Source: an uncultured Selenomonadales bacterium
Lineage (GTDB): Bacteria; Bacillota; Negativicutes; Selenomonadales; Selenomonadaceae
NCBI GenBank assembly: GCA_937901445.1
Contig: CALDHY010000070.1
Location: forward strand, 1 to 12,703
Direction of reading: 5' to 3'
DNA length: 12,703 bases
This document shows positions 1 to 6,342 of this stretch, in pieces. Numbering within the stretch: position 1 is the first letter of the stretch; every line of letters begins with the position of its first letter. A program made the translations under genes and the position numbers. The notes beneath the pieces were generated by a model. That model worked only from the letters and a program-made list of their open reading frames with translations, made no database searches and was not told the DNA's origin.

Positions 1-480
1 AGCCAGAAATATTTTTACATCAGGCATTGTCCCTGAGTCCCGTTCCTCATCTGCAATATTAACAGGAGCATTGAGACTTTCATATTTAAGACCGGCCATT
101 GAGTCAGAACTTCCGAGTCCGTCTTTCCAGACTGAGGCAAATAATTTATTGATATACTCAAGCAGTGAAGCACGAGTCCTAAAGCTGGTATCAAGTTCGA
201 TTCGAGTTCCTGAATCTTCAGCTCGTTTGATGGTGTCTGCAAATAATTTAGGTTCAGCATTTCTGAATTTATATATTGACTGCTTAGGATCTCCTACGGC
301 AAATAAACTGGTCTCATCACCTGCTAAAGACTCTATCATGTTAAACTGCAGCGGGTCAGTGTCCTGGAATTCGTCAACTAATATATGTGAAAATTTGCGT
401 TTGACTCCCTTATCTTCAATAGTACGTTTGGCGTGTAAGATCATATCTGAGAACGATAGCAGGCCGCGTTTCTTCTTCAT
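1..480 (-). pseudogene. UvrD/AddA-type superfamily 1 helicase remnant (N-terminus missing, runs off left edge)
   Basis: The minus strand reads as the middle of a UvrD/RecB/AddA-like ATP-dependent DNA helicase. From the ATG at 478-480 the 160 visible residues contain motif II (LVDEFQDTD, residues 34-42), motif III (AVGDPKQSIYKFR, 61-73) and a motif IV-like ELDTSFRT (95-102). The segment before motif II (RGLLSFSDMI, 5-14) is also typical of the family. Nothing upstream could encode the Walker A motif or N-terminal domain. The frame stays open to about 618, and family-like residues seem to extend to about 520, but the promoter and start of the NYN gene then follow on the other strand. There is no convincing ribosome binding site before the ATG. 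The protein is therefore probably a 5'-truncated relic. Its codon use, with few GCG/CGC codons, is unlike that of every other gene here. The C-terminal part lies outside the window. The family call is firm; that it is non-functional is inferred. Confidence 0.8.
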
Positions 481-526
481 GGTGTCCCAGACTGCCCACG
501 ATACAGCACAGAACTTTAATAAAGTT

Positions 527-554
527 TTTCCACCCCTGTTTTTTATGTTATAAT
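527..554 (+). promoter_or_regulatory. Candidate sigma-70 promoter for the NYN/Ubl-E2/JAB-E1 operon
   Basis: A perfect -10 box TATAAT lies at 549-554, with a weak -35 TTTCCA at 527-532 and a 16-base spacer. A start near 561 would give a leader of about 24 bases before the TTG at 585. The promoter sits exactly where homology to the helicase relic fades, so it came in with the operon or arose at the junction. Confidence 0.55.
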
Positions 555-571
555 AGTTATAGAAAAATTTT

Positions 572-578
572 GGGAGGG
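572..578 (+). promoter_or_regulatory. Shine-Dalgarno GGGAGGG that sets the NYN start at TTG 585
   Basis: GGGAGGG at 572-578 is six bases before the TTG at 585-587. The longer in-frame reading from TTG 570 would place this site inside the coding sequence and has no ribosome binding site of its own, so 585 is the better start. Confidence 0.75.
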
Positions 579-584
579 ATTTTT

Positions 585-1163
585 TTGAAAGTAGCTGTAT
601 TTTTAGATTATGCCAATGTCAACGCGGCAGCTTATGATTTAAATTATGAATTGGATTATGGCGCGTTGTTGGATTATTTGGCAGACGAAAAGGAGCAAAG
701 GACTTTGAAAGTTGCTTATGCTTACGTGCCTATTGACCCGCGTCAAGAACACGCTATGGATTCTGAAGTTGAAGATTTGTGGCAAAAAGGCTACATTGTC
801 AAGACAAAAGTTGGCGGAATTGCCGGCGAAAGTTACAAGTGCGATTTTGATATTGAAATTGCTATGGATATTTCAAGGGTTGTTTATGAAATTTCGCCTG
901 ATGTTGTAGTTTTGGTTAGCGGCGACAAAGATTTTATTCCGGTAGTTTTGGAAATGCGCGGTAAAGGCGTGCGCGTTGAAGTTGCGGCGTTTGAATCTGC
1001 AATGGCGCGGGAACTTGCTTTAAAAAGTTCCGGCTTTATCAGTTTAGATTATTGGATTAATGACGGCGCAGAAATTATCACGCAGGACGAAGAAAATTTT
1101 TTGACAGCCGGTAATGAACTTGTAAAAGATGAGGAGGATGACAATGCCAACAGTAATTGTTAA
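585..1163 (+). CDS. NYN-domain (LabA/DUF88-like, PIN-fold) putative ribonuclease
   Basis: A protein of about 192 residues made almost entirely of a NYN domain, a PIN-like metal-dependent nuclease fold usually linked to RNA cleavage. The expected acidic residues are visible: D8 in VFLDYANVN, D89 and D95 in CDFDIEIAMD, and D114 and D116 in VSGDKDF. The fold ends near residue 155 with EVAAFESAMARELALKSSG, followed by an acidic tail (ELVKDEEDDN). There is no signal peptide or membrane segment, so it is cytoplasmic. The start is TTG 585, chosen for the ribosome binding site at 572-578. The 3' end overlaps the next gene by 20 bases, so the two are probably translationally coupled and the acidic tail is written over the next gene's ribosome binding site. 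In this setting it could be the effector of the Ubl system or its substrate; both ideas are inference. Family call strong, RNA target unknown. Confidence 0.85.
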   Translation: MKVAVFLDYANVNAAAYDLNYELDYGALLDYLADEKEQRTLKVAYAYVPIDPRQEHAMDSEVEDLWQKGYIVKTKVGGIAGESYKCDFDIEIAMDISRVVYEISPDVVVLVSGDKDFIPVVLEMRGKGVRVEVAAFESAMARELALKSSGFISLDYWINDGAEIITQDEENFLTAGNELVKDEEDDNANSNC

Positions 1164-1953
1164 TGGCAAGAAAGTAAATGTGCCGGATTCTGCAACTTCT
1201 GAAGAGATTATAAGAGCAACCGGCAGGCGCAATGTTAATCGTGCGGTTGTAAGAAATACCAACGCCGCTGTTAGAGACAAACTTAAACCCGGTCAGAAAT
1301 ACAGAGTCAGAGAAGGCGAAAAATTTACCACAGTTCCCGACAGAGTTAAGGCAAGTTTTTTTGATGACCTTAGAAATTTTTTTGGCAGTTCTCCGCAGTC
1401 CAATAACGGCAGCAGTCAAAATACGCAACATGTACAACAATATGGCGGCGAAACTGTAACTTATTTTGGAAACAAAGAAAATTGGCGGAAACAAGTTATT
1501 GAATCTCAAGTGCTTGACGTTTCTGCAAAAATGTTTAAGAATAGCCCCGTTGAACTTGATGACGATTGCAACTACGTAGTTTTCAACGGTTTTTTACTTC
1601 CGCCGGAATGGCAACGCGCAAATCCCGGTACAAATTTTGTAAAAATGATGTTGATTTTTCCCGACCAATATCCCGAATTGCCGACGAATGGATTTTATTT
1701 GCCCGCAAATTTGCAAATTCCCGAAAATGCCCAGCACTTTTACGCTCGCGGTTTTGGCGGTGCGTTCGGAGAAACTGAAGAAGAAATAGAATTTATGCGG
1801 CGCGGAAATTGGAAATGGTATTGTACGCACATTAAGCCCGGCGCGTGGCAACCTGCACATTTGCGCGTTGTTGACGATTGGCGCAAGGGCGATAATCTTT
1901 GGGATATTCTTACAATCTGCAAAGACGTTTTGACTCATCCTTTGGAAGATTGA
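1144..1953 (+). CDS. Ubiquitin-like (Multi_ubiq-type) domain fused to a prokaryotic E2-like (family E) domain
   Basis: 269 residues. Residues 1-70 resemble one unit of the bacterial multi-ubiquitin family: a beta-grasp start PTVIVNGKKVNVPD, then a helix SEEIIRATG, and the hallmark end REGEKFTTVP. Residues about 71-110 are a flexible Ser/Asn/Gln-rich linker containing a Gly-Gly (G101-G102). Residues 140-265 resemble prokaryotic E2 family E: VVFNGFLLPPEW, MLIFPDQYPELPTNGFYLP, then WYCTH and DDWRKGDNLWDIL. In the UBC fold, C227 in WYCTH falls where the catalytic thioester cysteine is expected, with H229 next to it. C142 and C259 are the only other cysteines. The ATG at 1144 was preferred over upstream in-frame ATGs at 1129 and 1138 because GAGGAGG (1131-1137) is six bases before it. 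The gene overlaps the NYN gene by 20 bases. The TGA stop overlaps the ribosome binding site of the E1 gene. Role by family: carrier of an adenylated ubiquitin-like protein. Its substrate is unknown. Confidence 0.78.
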   Translation: MPTVIVNGKKVNVPDSATSEEIIRATGRRNVNRAVVRNTNAAVRDKLKPGQKYRVREGEKFTTVPDRVKASFFDDLRNFFGSSPQSNNGSSQNTQHVQQYGGETVTYFGNKENWRKQVIESQVLDVSAKMFKNSPVELDDDCNYVVFNGFLLPPEWQRANPGTNFVKMMLIFPDQYPELPTNGFYLPANLQIPENAQHFYARGFGGAFGETEEEIEFMRRGNWKWYCTHIKPGAWQPAHLRVVDDWRKGDNLWDILTICKDVLTHPLED

Positions 1954-1965
1954 GGAGGCGGCAAC

Positions 1966-3378
1966 TTGTCCGATAAAAAATCAAAAAAATTTTCCACGCC
2001 GCCAAAAGAAAATTCCCTGCGCGTTCAAATTAAATTTCAAAATCAAGCTTTAACTAATTTGAGAAAAAAATTACTTGCAGACAGCAGCCGCGAATATTAT
2101 GCTTGCCTTTTGGGGCAAAAAAATATTATCGACGATTTGTGTATAATCACGGTTAAAGATGTTTATTTTCCGGATTCCGAATACTACGAAAATCAATCTG
2201 TAACTTCATTGAGAGTTTCGGGGGATTTCCTGCGCGAAAGACTTTTGGAAATTGAAGAGCGAATTGACGTAGATACAATGATTGACGTACACACGCACCC
2301 TTTTTCAAGCAGTAATGTTTGGTTTTCCGGCACTGACGATCGCGACGAAATAAATTTTGTAAATTATCTTGCAGCGGAAGGCGCGGAAATTTCTTACGCG
2401 TCGATAGTTTTTTCTCAAACGGATTATCAAGCGCGGTATTGGTTTTTGGAAAACGGGCGCGCCGTAAAAATCCCCGCGCTGATTAAAACTCAAAAAGTTA
2501 CTGAAAGTATTCCGTCTTCAGATTTAAAATTTGGCACTGAAAAAAAAATTAAAGTTGACGAAATGTTTAACAGGAGTGTACTTGCACTCGGTCTTGACAA
2601 TATGCGCAAAATTACTGGCAACCAAAAAATTTCTGTTGTTGGCGTAGGCGGGATTGGCTCCATTCTTGCCGAAAATCTTATTCATATGGGATTTAACTTT
2701 ATAAATCTGATTGACTTTGACAAGTTGGAAATTTCAAATTTGAACAGGATTGTTGCGGCAACTTATGAAGACGCCGTCAAGGAGCGCGTAAAAGTTGAGG
2801 CGATAAAAAATAATCTGCTGAAAATAAATCCCCGCGCTACGATAAACGCGCTGAATCACAATGTTTTTGATTTTGAAGTTGAAAAAGTTTTGGCGGATTC
2901 AGATTGGATTTTGGTTGCGACGGACAATCATGCAAGCCGCTTTCACATTCAAGAATTGGCGTTTAAATATTTTGTACCGTTCATAACTGCCGGTGTAAAT
3001 ATCACGGTTGAGGACGGCGAAATTAAAGATATGAGCGGCGAAGTTATTTTAGTTAGAATTGGCGACAGAGTTTGCTTAACCTGTTTGAAACGCCTCAAGC
3101 CCAATGAAATTGCAAAAGAAATTCACCCCGATAAAAATGTTCGCGCAGGCTTAGTTCAAAAAGGCTATGTGCGTGGCGCGGACGTCAAAGAACCGGCGGT
3201 AAAAACTTTGAACTCAATCATTGCAAATTTGGCGACGGACACTTTGATAAATCAGTACACCGAAAGACAGCGCGACGTTGTAGTTCAAGTTTACGAAAAT
3301 AATTTTTCGCCGACGATTTATGAAGACGTTGACAGCGTCAAGCACAGAAATTTAAATTGCGGCACTTGCGATATTTAA
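1966..3378 (+). CDS. JAB/JAMM deubiquitinase-like domain fused to an E1/ThiF adenylating domain
   Basis: 470 residues, cytoplasmic. The N-terminal half (about 18-165) is a JAB/JAMM metallopeptidase: E43 in REYYACLLGQ, H109 and H111 in VHTHPF, and S121 and D124 in FSGTDD. The stretch from H111 to D124 is two residues longer than in classic JAMM proteins. The C-terminal half (about 205-470) is a ThiF/E1 fold: nucleotide loop GVGGIGS (226-232), LIDFDKLEISNLNR with D250, D252, N258 and R261, and D320 in VATDNHASR. Paired CLTC (C370, C373) and CGTC (C465, C468) make a zinc site as in MoeB/ThiF. I see no separate cysteine in the crossover loop region (about 374-430) where E1 enzymes form the thioester. 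The TTG start at 1966 has GAGGAGG seven bases upstream, and the gene follows Ubl-E2 by 12 bases. Role by family: E1 activates a ubiquitin-like C-terminus with ATP, and JAB cleaves the tag or its precursor. A thiamine or molybdopterin role is unlikely given its partners. Confidence 0.92.
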   Translation: MSDKKSKKFSTPPKENSLRVQIKFQNQALTNLRKKLLADSSREYYACLLGQKNIIDDLCIITVKDVYFPDSEYYENQSVTSLRVSGDFLRERLLEIEERIDVDTMIDVHTHPFSSSNVWFSGTDDRDEINFVNYLAAEGAEISYASIVFSQTDYQARYWFLENGRAVKIPALIKTQKVTESIPSSDLKFGTEKKIKVDEMFNRSVLALGLDNMRKITGNQKISVVGVGGIGSILAENLIHMGFNFINLIDFDKLEISNLNRIVAATYEDAVKERVKVEAIKNNLLKINPRATINALNHNVFDFEVEKVLADSDWILVATDNHASRFHIQELAFKYFVPFITAGVNITVEDGEIKDMSGEVILVRIGDRVCLTCLKRLKPNEIAKEIHPDKNVRAGLVQKGYVRGADVKEPAVKTLNSIIANLATDTLINQYTERQRDVVVQVYENNFSPTIYEDVDSVKHRNLNCGTCDI

Positions 3379-3388
3379 AAAATAAAGC

Positions 3389-3417
3389 GTGACATTACGG
3401 CGATAAAAAGTTAAAAT
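3389..3417 (+). promoter_or_regulatory. Candidate sigma-70 promoter for the liv operon
   Basis: GTGACA (3389-3394, five of six to consensus) and TAAAAT (3412-3417, five of six) are separated by exactly 17 bases. The predicted start near 3424 lies inside the left arm of the hairpin that covers the livH ribosome binding site. Confidence 0.6.
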
Positions 3418-3449
3418 CTTCCTGCAGAATTTTGCAGGGAGGTTTTTTT
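3417..3449 (+). terminator. Intrinsic-terminator-like hairpin that also buries the livH ribosome binding site
   Basis: TCTTCCTGCA (3417-3426) pairs with TGCAGGGAGG (3433-3442): ten pairs, two of them G-U, with a six-base loop, followed at once by seven T (3443-3449). It should end read-through from the JAB-E1 gene. The right arm is also the livH Shine-Dalgarno GGGAGG (3437-3442), so any read-through mRNA would have that site paired. mRNA from the candidate promoter would begin inside the left arm and leave it partly free. Confidence 0.6.
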
Positions 3450-3452
3450 GTT

Positions 3453-4340
3453 ATGGATTTTTTTCATCAGCTGATACAGCAGTTGATAAACGGCGTTTCG
3501 CTCGGCAGTATCTACGCGCTAATCGCCTTAGGCTACACGATGATTTATGGAATTATCAAGCTGATTAATTTTGCGCACGGCGATATTTATATGGTCGGCG
3601 CGTATTTGGGATTTTTCGGCGTAACGGCGGCGGGGTTGCCAATTTTGCCCGCGCTTTTAATTTCAATGGTTGTTACCGGATGTCTTGGAATGGTTGTAGA
3701 AAAATTGGCGTATAAGCCGCTCCGGCACGCGCCGCGCATTTCAATTTTGATAACGGCTATTGGCGTATCGTTTTTTCTGGAATATACGGGAATGTATTTT
3801 GTAACACCTACGCCGCGCACTTTTCCTGACGTGATAGGAAATATTTCATTCAATGTGGCAGGATTTATAATCAACGGGCAACAAGTTTTAATTTTTGCGA
3901 TAACGATAATTTTAATGGCACTTTTAACATACATTGTCCAGAAAACAAAATTAGGTAAAGCGATGCGCGCGGCAAGTTTCGACACGGAAACGGCGCAGTT
4001 AATGGGCGTGGATTCTGACAGAATAATTTCGGTAACGTTTTTTATCGGCTCCAGTTTGGCGGCGGCGGCGGGCGTACTTGTCGGCGTTTACTACAACACG
4101 ATTGATCCGCTTATGGGAATTATGCCGGGCTTAAAAGCATTTGTGGCGGCGGTATTGGGCGGAATTGGAATATTGCCGGGCGCGGTTGTCGGCGGAATAA
4201 TTTTGGGCGTGATTGAAGCGTTGGTTGCGGGCTTTTTATCTTCAACATTCAGAGACGCGGCGGCGTTTGCAATTTTAATTTTGGTACTGCTTGTAAAGCC
4301 GTCGGGATTATTCGGCAAAAATACTAATGAAAAGGTCTAA
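3453..4340 (+). CDS. livH: Branched-chain amino-acid ABC transporter permease LivH
   Basis: A highly hydrophobic protein of 295 residues with about eight membrane helices, in the inner membrane. It carries the LivH hallmark near the start (GVSLGSIYALIALGYTMIYG, then KLINFAHGDIYMVGAY). The cytoplasmic loop that contacts the ATPases is in the second half (AMRAASFDTETAQLMGVD), and the family end ALVLLVKPSGLFG-like sequence is also present (ILVLLVKPSGLFGK). It pairs with LivM to form the channel for leucine, isoleucine, valine or related substrates. The ATG at 3453 is ten bases after GGGAGG; the upstream in-frame TTG at 3432 lies inside the hairpin loop and is unlikely. It is the first gene of the transporter operon. 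A gap of 72 bases filled with heptad repeats separates its stop from the livM reading frame. Length and motifs are normal. Exact substrate cannot be told from sequence. Confidence 0.95.
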   Translation: MDFFHQLIQQLINGVSLGSIYALIALGYTMIYGIIKLINFAHGDIYMVGAYLGFFGVTAAGLPILPALLISMVVTGCLGMVVEKLAYKPLRHAPRISILITAIGVSFFLEYTGMYFVTPTPRTFPDVIGNISFNVAGFIINGQQVLIFAITIILMALLTYIVQKTKLGKAMRAASFDTETAQLMGVDSDRIISVTFFIGSSLAAAAGVLVGVYYNTIDPLMGIMPGLKAFVAAVLGGIGILPGAVVGGIILGVIEALVAGFLSSTFRDAAAFAILILVLLVKPSGLFGKNTNEKV

Positions 4341-4411
4341 GGATTAAGGGCTAAGGGCTAAGGAAAAAAATCCCTAATCCCTAATCCTTAATCCTTAGTC
4401 CCTAGTCCTTA
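4336..4411 (+). repeat. Telomere-like heptad repeats arranged as an inverted repeat between livH and livM
   Basis: Four degenerate heptads of the type CTAAGGR/TTAAGGG (4336-4363) are followed by seven A, then six heptads of the opposite orientation, TCCYTAR (4371-4411). The arms form an imperfect hairpin of about 26 pairs with an A7 loop. The left arm starts inside the last codons of livH. The same unit recurs at 8061-8095 and, decayed, at 10022-10038. Possible roles are mRNA processing, partial termination or protein binding; none is shown. Confidence 0.85.
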
Positions 4412-4432
4412 AAAATGAAAGGAGCTTTTAAT

Positions 4433-5392
4433 TTGAATTCAGTTAGAAAAAGAGATTTAGTAATGTTGATATTTGGGCTTGCAGTTTACGGCGCAATTCA
4501 AGGAATGATAACCGCCGGAATGATAGGCTCGTTTTGGCAACTGAACATAATTTTAATTTGCGTCAACGTGATAATGGCAGTAAGTTTAAATTTAATCAAC
4601 GGCTACACGGGGCAATTTTCATTGGGACACGCGGGCTTTATGGCGGTCGGCGCGTATGTTGGAGTTGTGGCAACGACTAATTTTCATTTGCCTTTAATTG
4701 CGGCGTTAATTTTGGGCGCGGCTTGCGCGGGATTTTTGGGATTTTGTATCGGCTTGCCAACATTGAGGCTGCGCGGCGATTATCTTGCAATAGCAACTTT
4801 GGGGCTCGGTGAAATTATCAGAATTGTAATTATGAATATCGAATACGTAGGCGGCGCGGCGGGCTTTAAAGGTATTCCGCACTTGACAAATTTTACATGG
4901 GTATTTTTTGCAATGTTATTCACGCTGTTTTTCATAAAAAATTTTGTGAACAGTTCACACGGGCGCGCCTGCATATCAATTCGTGAAAATGAAATTGCGG
5001 CGGAGGCAATGGGCGTAAACACTACAAAATATAAAGTTATGGCGTTTACAATCGGCGCGGCGTTTGCGGGAATTGCGGGCGGTTTATTTGCTCACCAATT
5101 TTATTTAATCAGCCCTAACTCATTTACTTTTTTGGCGTCGTTCAATTATTTAATTATGGTAGTTTTGGGCGGAATGGGTTCAATAACGGGCAGTATTGCC
5201 GGCGCGTTTGTGGTAACTTTTCTTTCGGCGGCGTTGGCGTCATTCCCTGAAGCAAGAATGATAATTTACGCGCTTGCATTAATCCTGCTGATGTTTTATC
5301 GTCCGCAAGGTTTATTCGGCTACATGGAAATTACAAATTTTGCGCCGATAAAAAAATTGCTGGATAAAATTTCGGGCGTGAAAGGAGTTTAA
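4433..5392 (+). CDS. livM: Branched-chain amino-acid ABC transporter permease LivM
   Basis: 319 residues from the TTG at 4433, which has AAAGGAG (4418-4424) eight bases upstream. The in-frame ATG at 4415 has no ribosome binding site and would put that site inside the gene, so it is the less likely start. It is an integral membrane protein with about eight to ten helices. LivM marks: NLINGYTGQFSLGHAGFMAV, LPTLRLRGDYLAIATLGLGE and the ATPase-contact loop RACISIRENEIAAEAMGVN. The C-terminus ends RPQGLFGY plus a short tail. It is the partner of LivH. Three bases separate its stop from the acetyltransferase ATG, and its last codons form the AAAGGAG ribosome binding site for that gene. The start of the 22-base junction repeat (5381-5402) lies in its 3' end. 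Confidence 0.94.
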   Translation: MNSVRKRDLVMLIFGLAVYGAIQGMITAGMIGSFWQLNIILICVNVIMAVSLNLINGYTGQFSLGHAGFMAVGAYVGVVATTNFHLPLIAALILGAACAGFLGFCIGLPTLRLRGDYLAIATLGLGEIIRIVIMNIEYVGGAAGFKGIPHLTNFTWVFFAMLFTLFFIKNFVNSSHGRACISIRENEIAAEAMGVNTTKYKVMAFTIGAAFAGIAGGLFAHQFYLISPNSFTFLASFNYLIMVVLGGMGSITGSIAGAFVVTFLSAALASFPEARMIIYALALILLMFYRPQGLFGYMEITNFAPIKKLLDKISGVKGV

Positions 5393-5402
5393 TTTATGGC
5401 AG
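5381..5402 (+). repeat. 22-base direct repeat, copy 1 (livM/acetyltransferase 1 junction)
   Basis: A perfect 22-base sequence starting AAAGGAGTTTAATTTATGG spans the end of livM, the ribosome binding site and the first codons of acetyltransferase 1. It is repeated exactly at 6321-6342, at the junction to livG, 940 bases away. Confidence 0.9.
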
Positions 5403-5545
5403 TTAAAGCTTTGATTTTTGGTACAGATGATTTATATCCGCAGTTAAAACCTTTCTATGAACAGGAAATTAAGCGCGGAAATTTGGAAATTGTCGGCTAC
5501 GCAGTTTTAGAAAATGACAAATGGCTTATTTACGCCAATCCTAGC

Positions 5546-5553
5546 GGGGGGGG
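5546..5553 (+). repeat. G8 homopolymer tract inside acetyltransferase 1
   Basis: Eight consecutive G at the point where the reading frame breaks. A change to seven G (or ten) restores the frame. Poly-G tracts of this length are known sites of slipped-strand mispairing in phase-variable surface-modification genes, for example in Campylobacter. Confidence 0.9.
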
Positions 5554-6098
5554 CGGCAAATCTCGATTTTCACGTTGCAATAATTTCTTCTGGGCGCAAT
5601 TTTTATCAGCGTATGAAATTTCTTGAGGCGCAGGGCGTACCGCGTAACAAAATTATTGACGGCAGAGTTTTTAAAATTCCAAATTTAGATTTTCCGCGCT
5701 TTTTAAAGGAAGGCGTTGCTTATGGTTTACTTGAAAAAAATACTTTAGGACCGGGAAAAAATACCATATATCAGAGAGTGTACAGAATTGCCGGTAAAAA
5801 TCAAGAAATTATATTTGGCAGAAAAAGTTATGTTGCTTCTTATTCGATTATTGAAGGTGATGGAAAAATTATCATTGGAAGTTTTTCCAGTATCGCTCAA
5901 TACACAAGATTTGAACTTGGGCTGAATTTTTTCCACGATTACAGAAAAGTTGGTTCTTACGATTTAAATTGGTTTGATTGGCAAGTACCAAAAGAATTTT
6001 ATCCGCCTTCCGAGACTTGCAAAATAGAAATTGGAAATGACGTATGGATAGGGCGCGGCTGTACTTTAAAATGTACGAATCCTGCGCGACCATTGGTA

Positions 6099-6306
6099 AT
6101 TGGAGACGGCGCGGTTATTGCGGCTGACAGCGTTGTTGTAAAAAGTGTTCCGCCGTATGCAATAGTAGGCGGCAACCCTGCGCGACTTATCAAGTACAGA
6201 TTTTCTGAAGATATAATTGAGGCGTTGCTGCGTATCAAATGGTGGAATTGGGATATTGATAAAATCTACGAAAACTTTAAATATTTTAATCGCATTGAAG
6301 AATTTA
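6099..6306 (+). repeat. Long direct repeat, copy 1: 3' part of acetyltransferase 1
   Basis: About 208 bases nearly identical to 7837-8044. Reading them side by side I see roughly ten mismatches, while the 5' halves of the two genes are only loosely related at the protein level. The two copies lie in the same orientation on either side of livG. Confidence 0.85.
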
Positions 6307-6320
6307 TTTCAATTCACGAT

Positions 6321-6342
6321 AAAGGAGTTTAATTTATGGCAG
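6321..6342 (+). repeat. 22-base direct repeat, copy 2 (acetyltransferase 1/livG junction)
   Basis: Exact copy of 5381-5402. It covers the last codons of acetyltransferase 1, the AAAGGAG ribosome binding site and the start of livG. Confidence 0.9.

Larger units (their letters stand above)
5396..6332 (+). pseudogene. Hexapeptide-repeat acetyltransferase 1, frameshifted in a G8 tract (possibly phase-variable)
   Basis: The first frame from ATG 5396 gives about 54 sensible residues (VKALIFGTDDLYPQLKPFYE through LENDKWLIYANPSGG) and then goes out of register in eight G at 5546-5553, ending at 5626. The +1 frame carries the rest, from NLDFHVAIISSGRNFYQRM to the stop at 6332. With seven G the two halves join into 311 residues, close to the 306 of the intact paralogue at 7139-8059. 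N-terminal residues 1-80 resemble the PglD-like nucleotide-fold region of sugar acetyltransferases. The C-terminal part is a left-handed beta-helix: IGNDVWIGRGC, IGDGAVIAADSVV, VPPYAIVGGNPARLI, then the RFSEDIIEALLRIKWWNW tail of the Vat/CatB-like group. It probably transfers acetyl from acetyl-CoA to a sugar; the acceptor is unknown. The cause may be a phase-off state, a dead gene or a sequencing error in the homopolymer. Confidence 0.85.

Noticed and set aside
71..553. A 160-residue open frame on the plus strand
   Set aside because: It is the antisense of the helicase remnant; the minus strand has clear helicase motifs and the plus frame resembles nothing and has no ribosome binding site.
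1966..3378. ThiF or MoeB of thiamine or molybdopterin synthesis
   Set aside because: The fused JAMM domain and the neighbouring Ubl-E2 protein point to ubiquitin-like chemistry; no thi or moa genes are nearby.
3432..3455. Longer livH beginning at TTG 3432
   Set aside because: It would start in the loop of the hairpin with no ribosome binding site; ATG 3453 has GGGAGG upstream and the family start.
4336..4411. CRISPR array
   Set aside because: The units are only seven bases with no spacers, and no cas genes are present.
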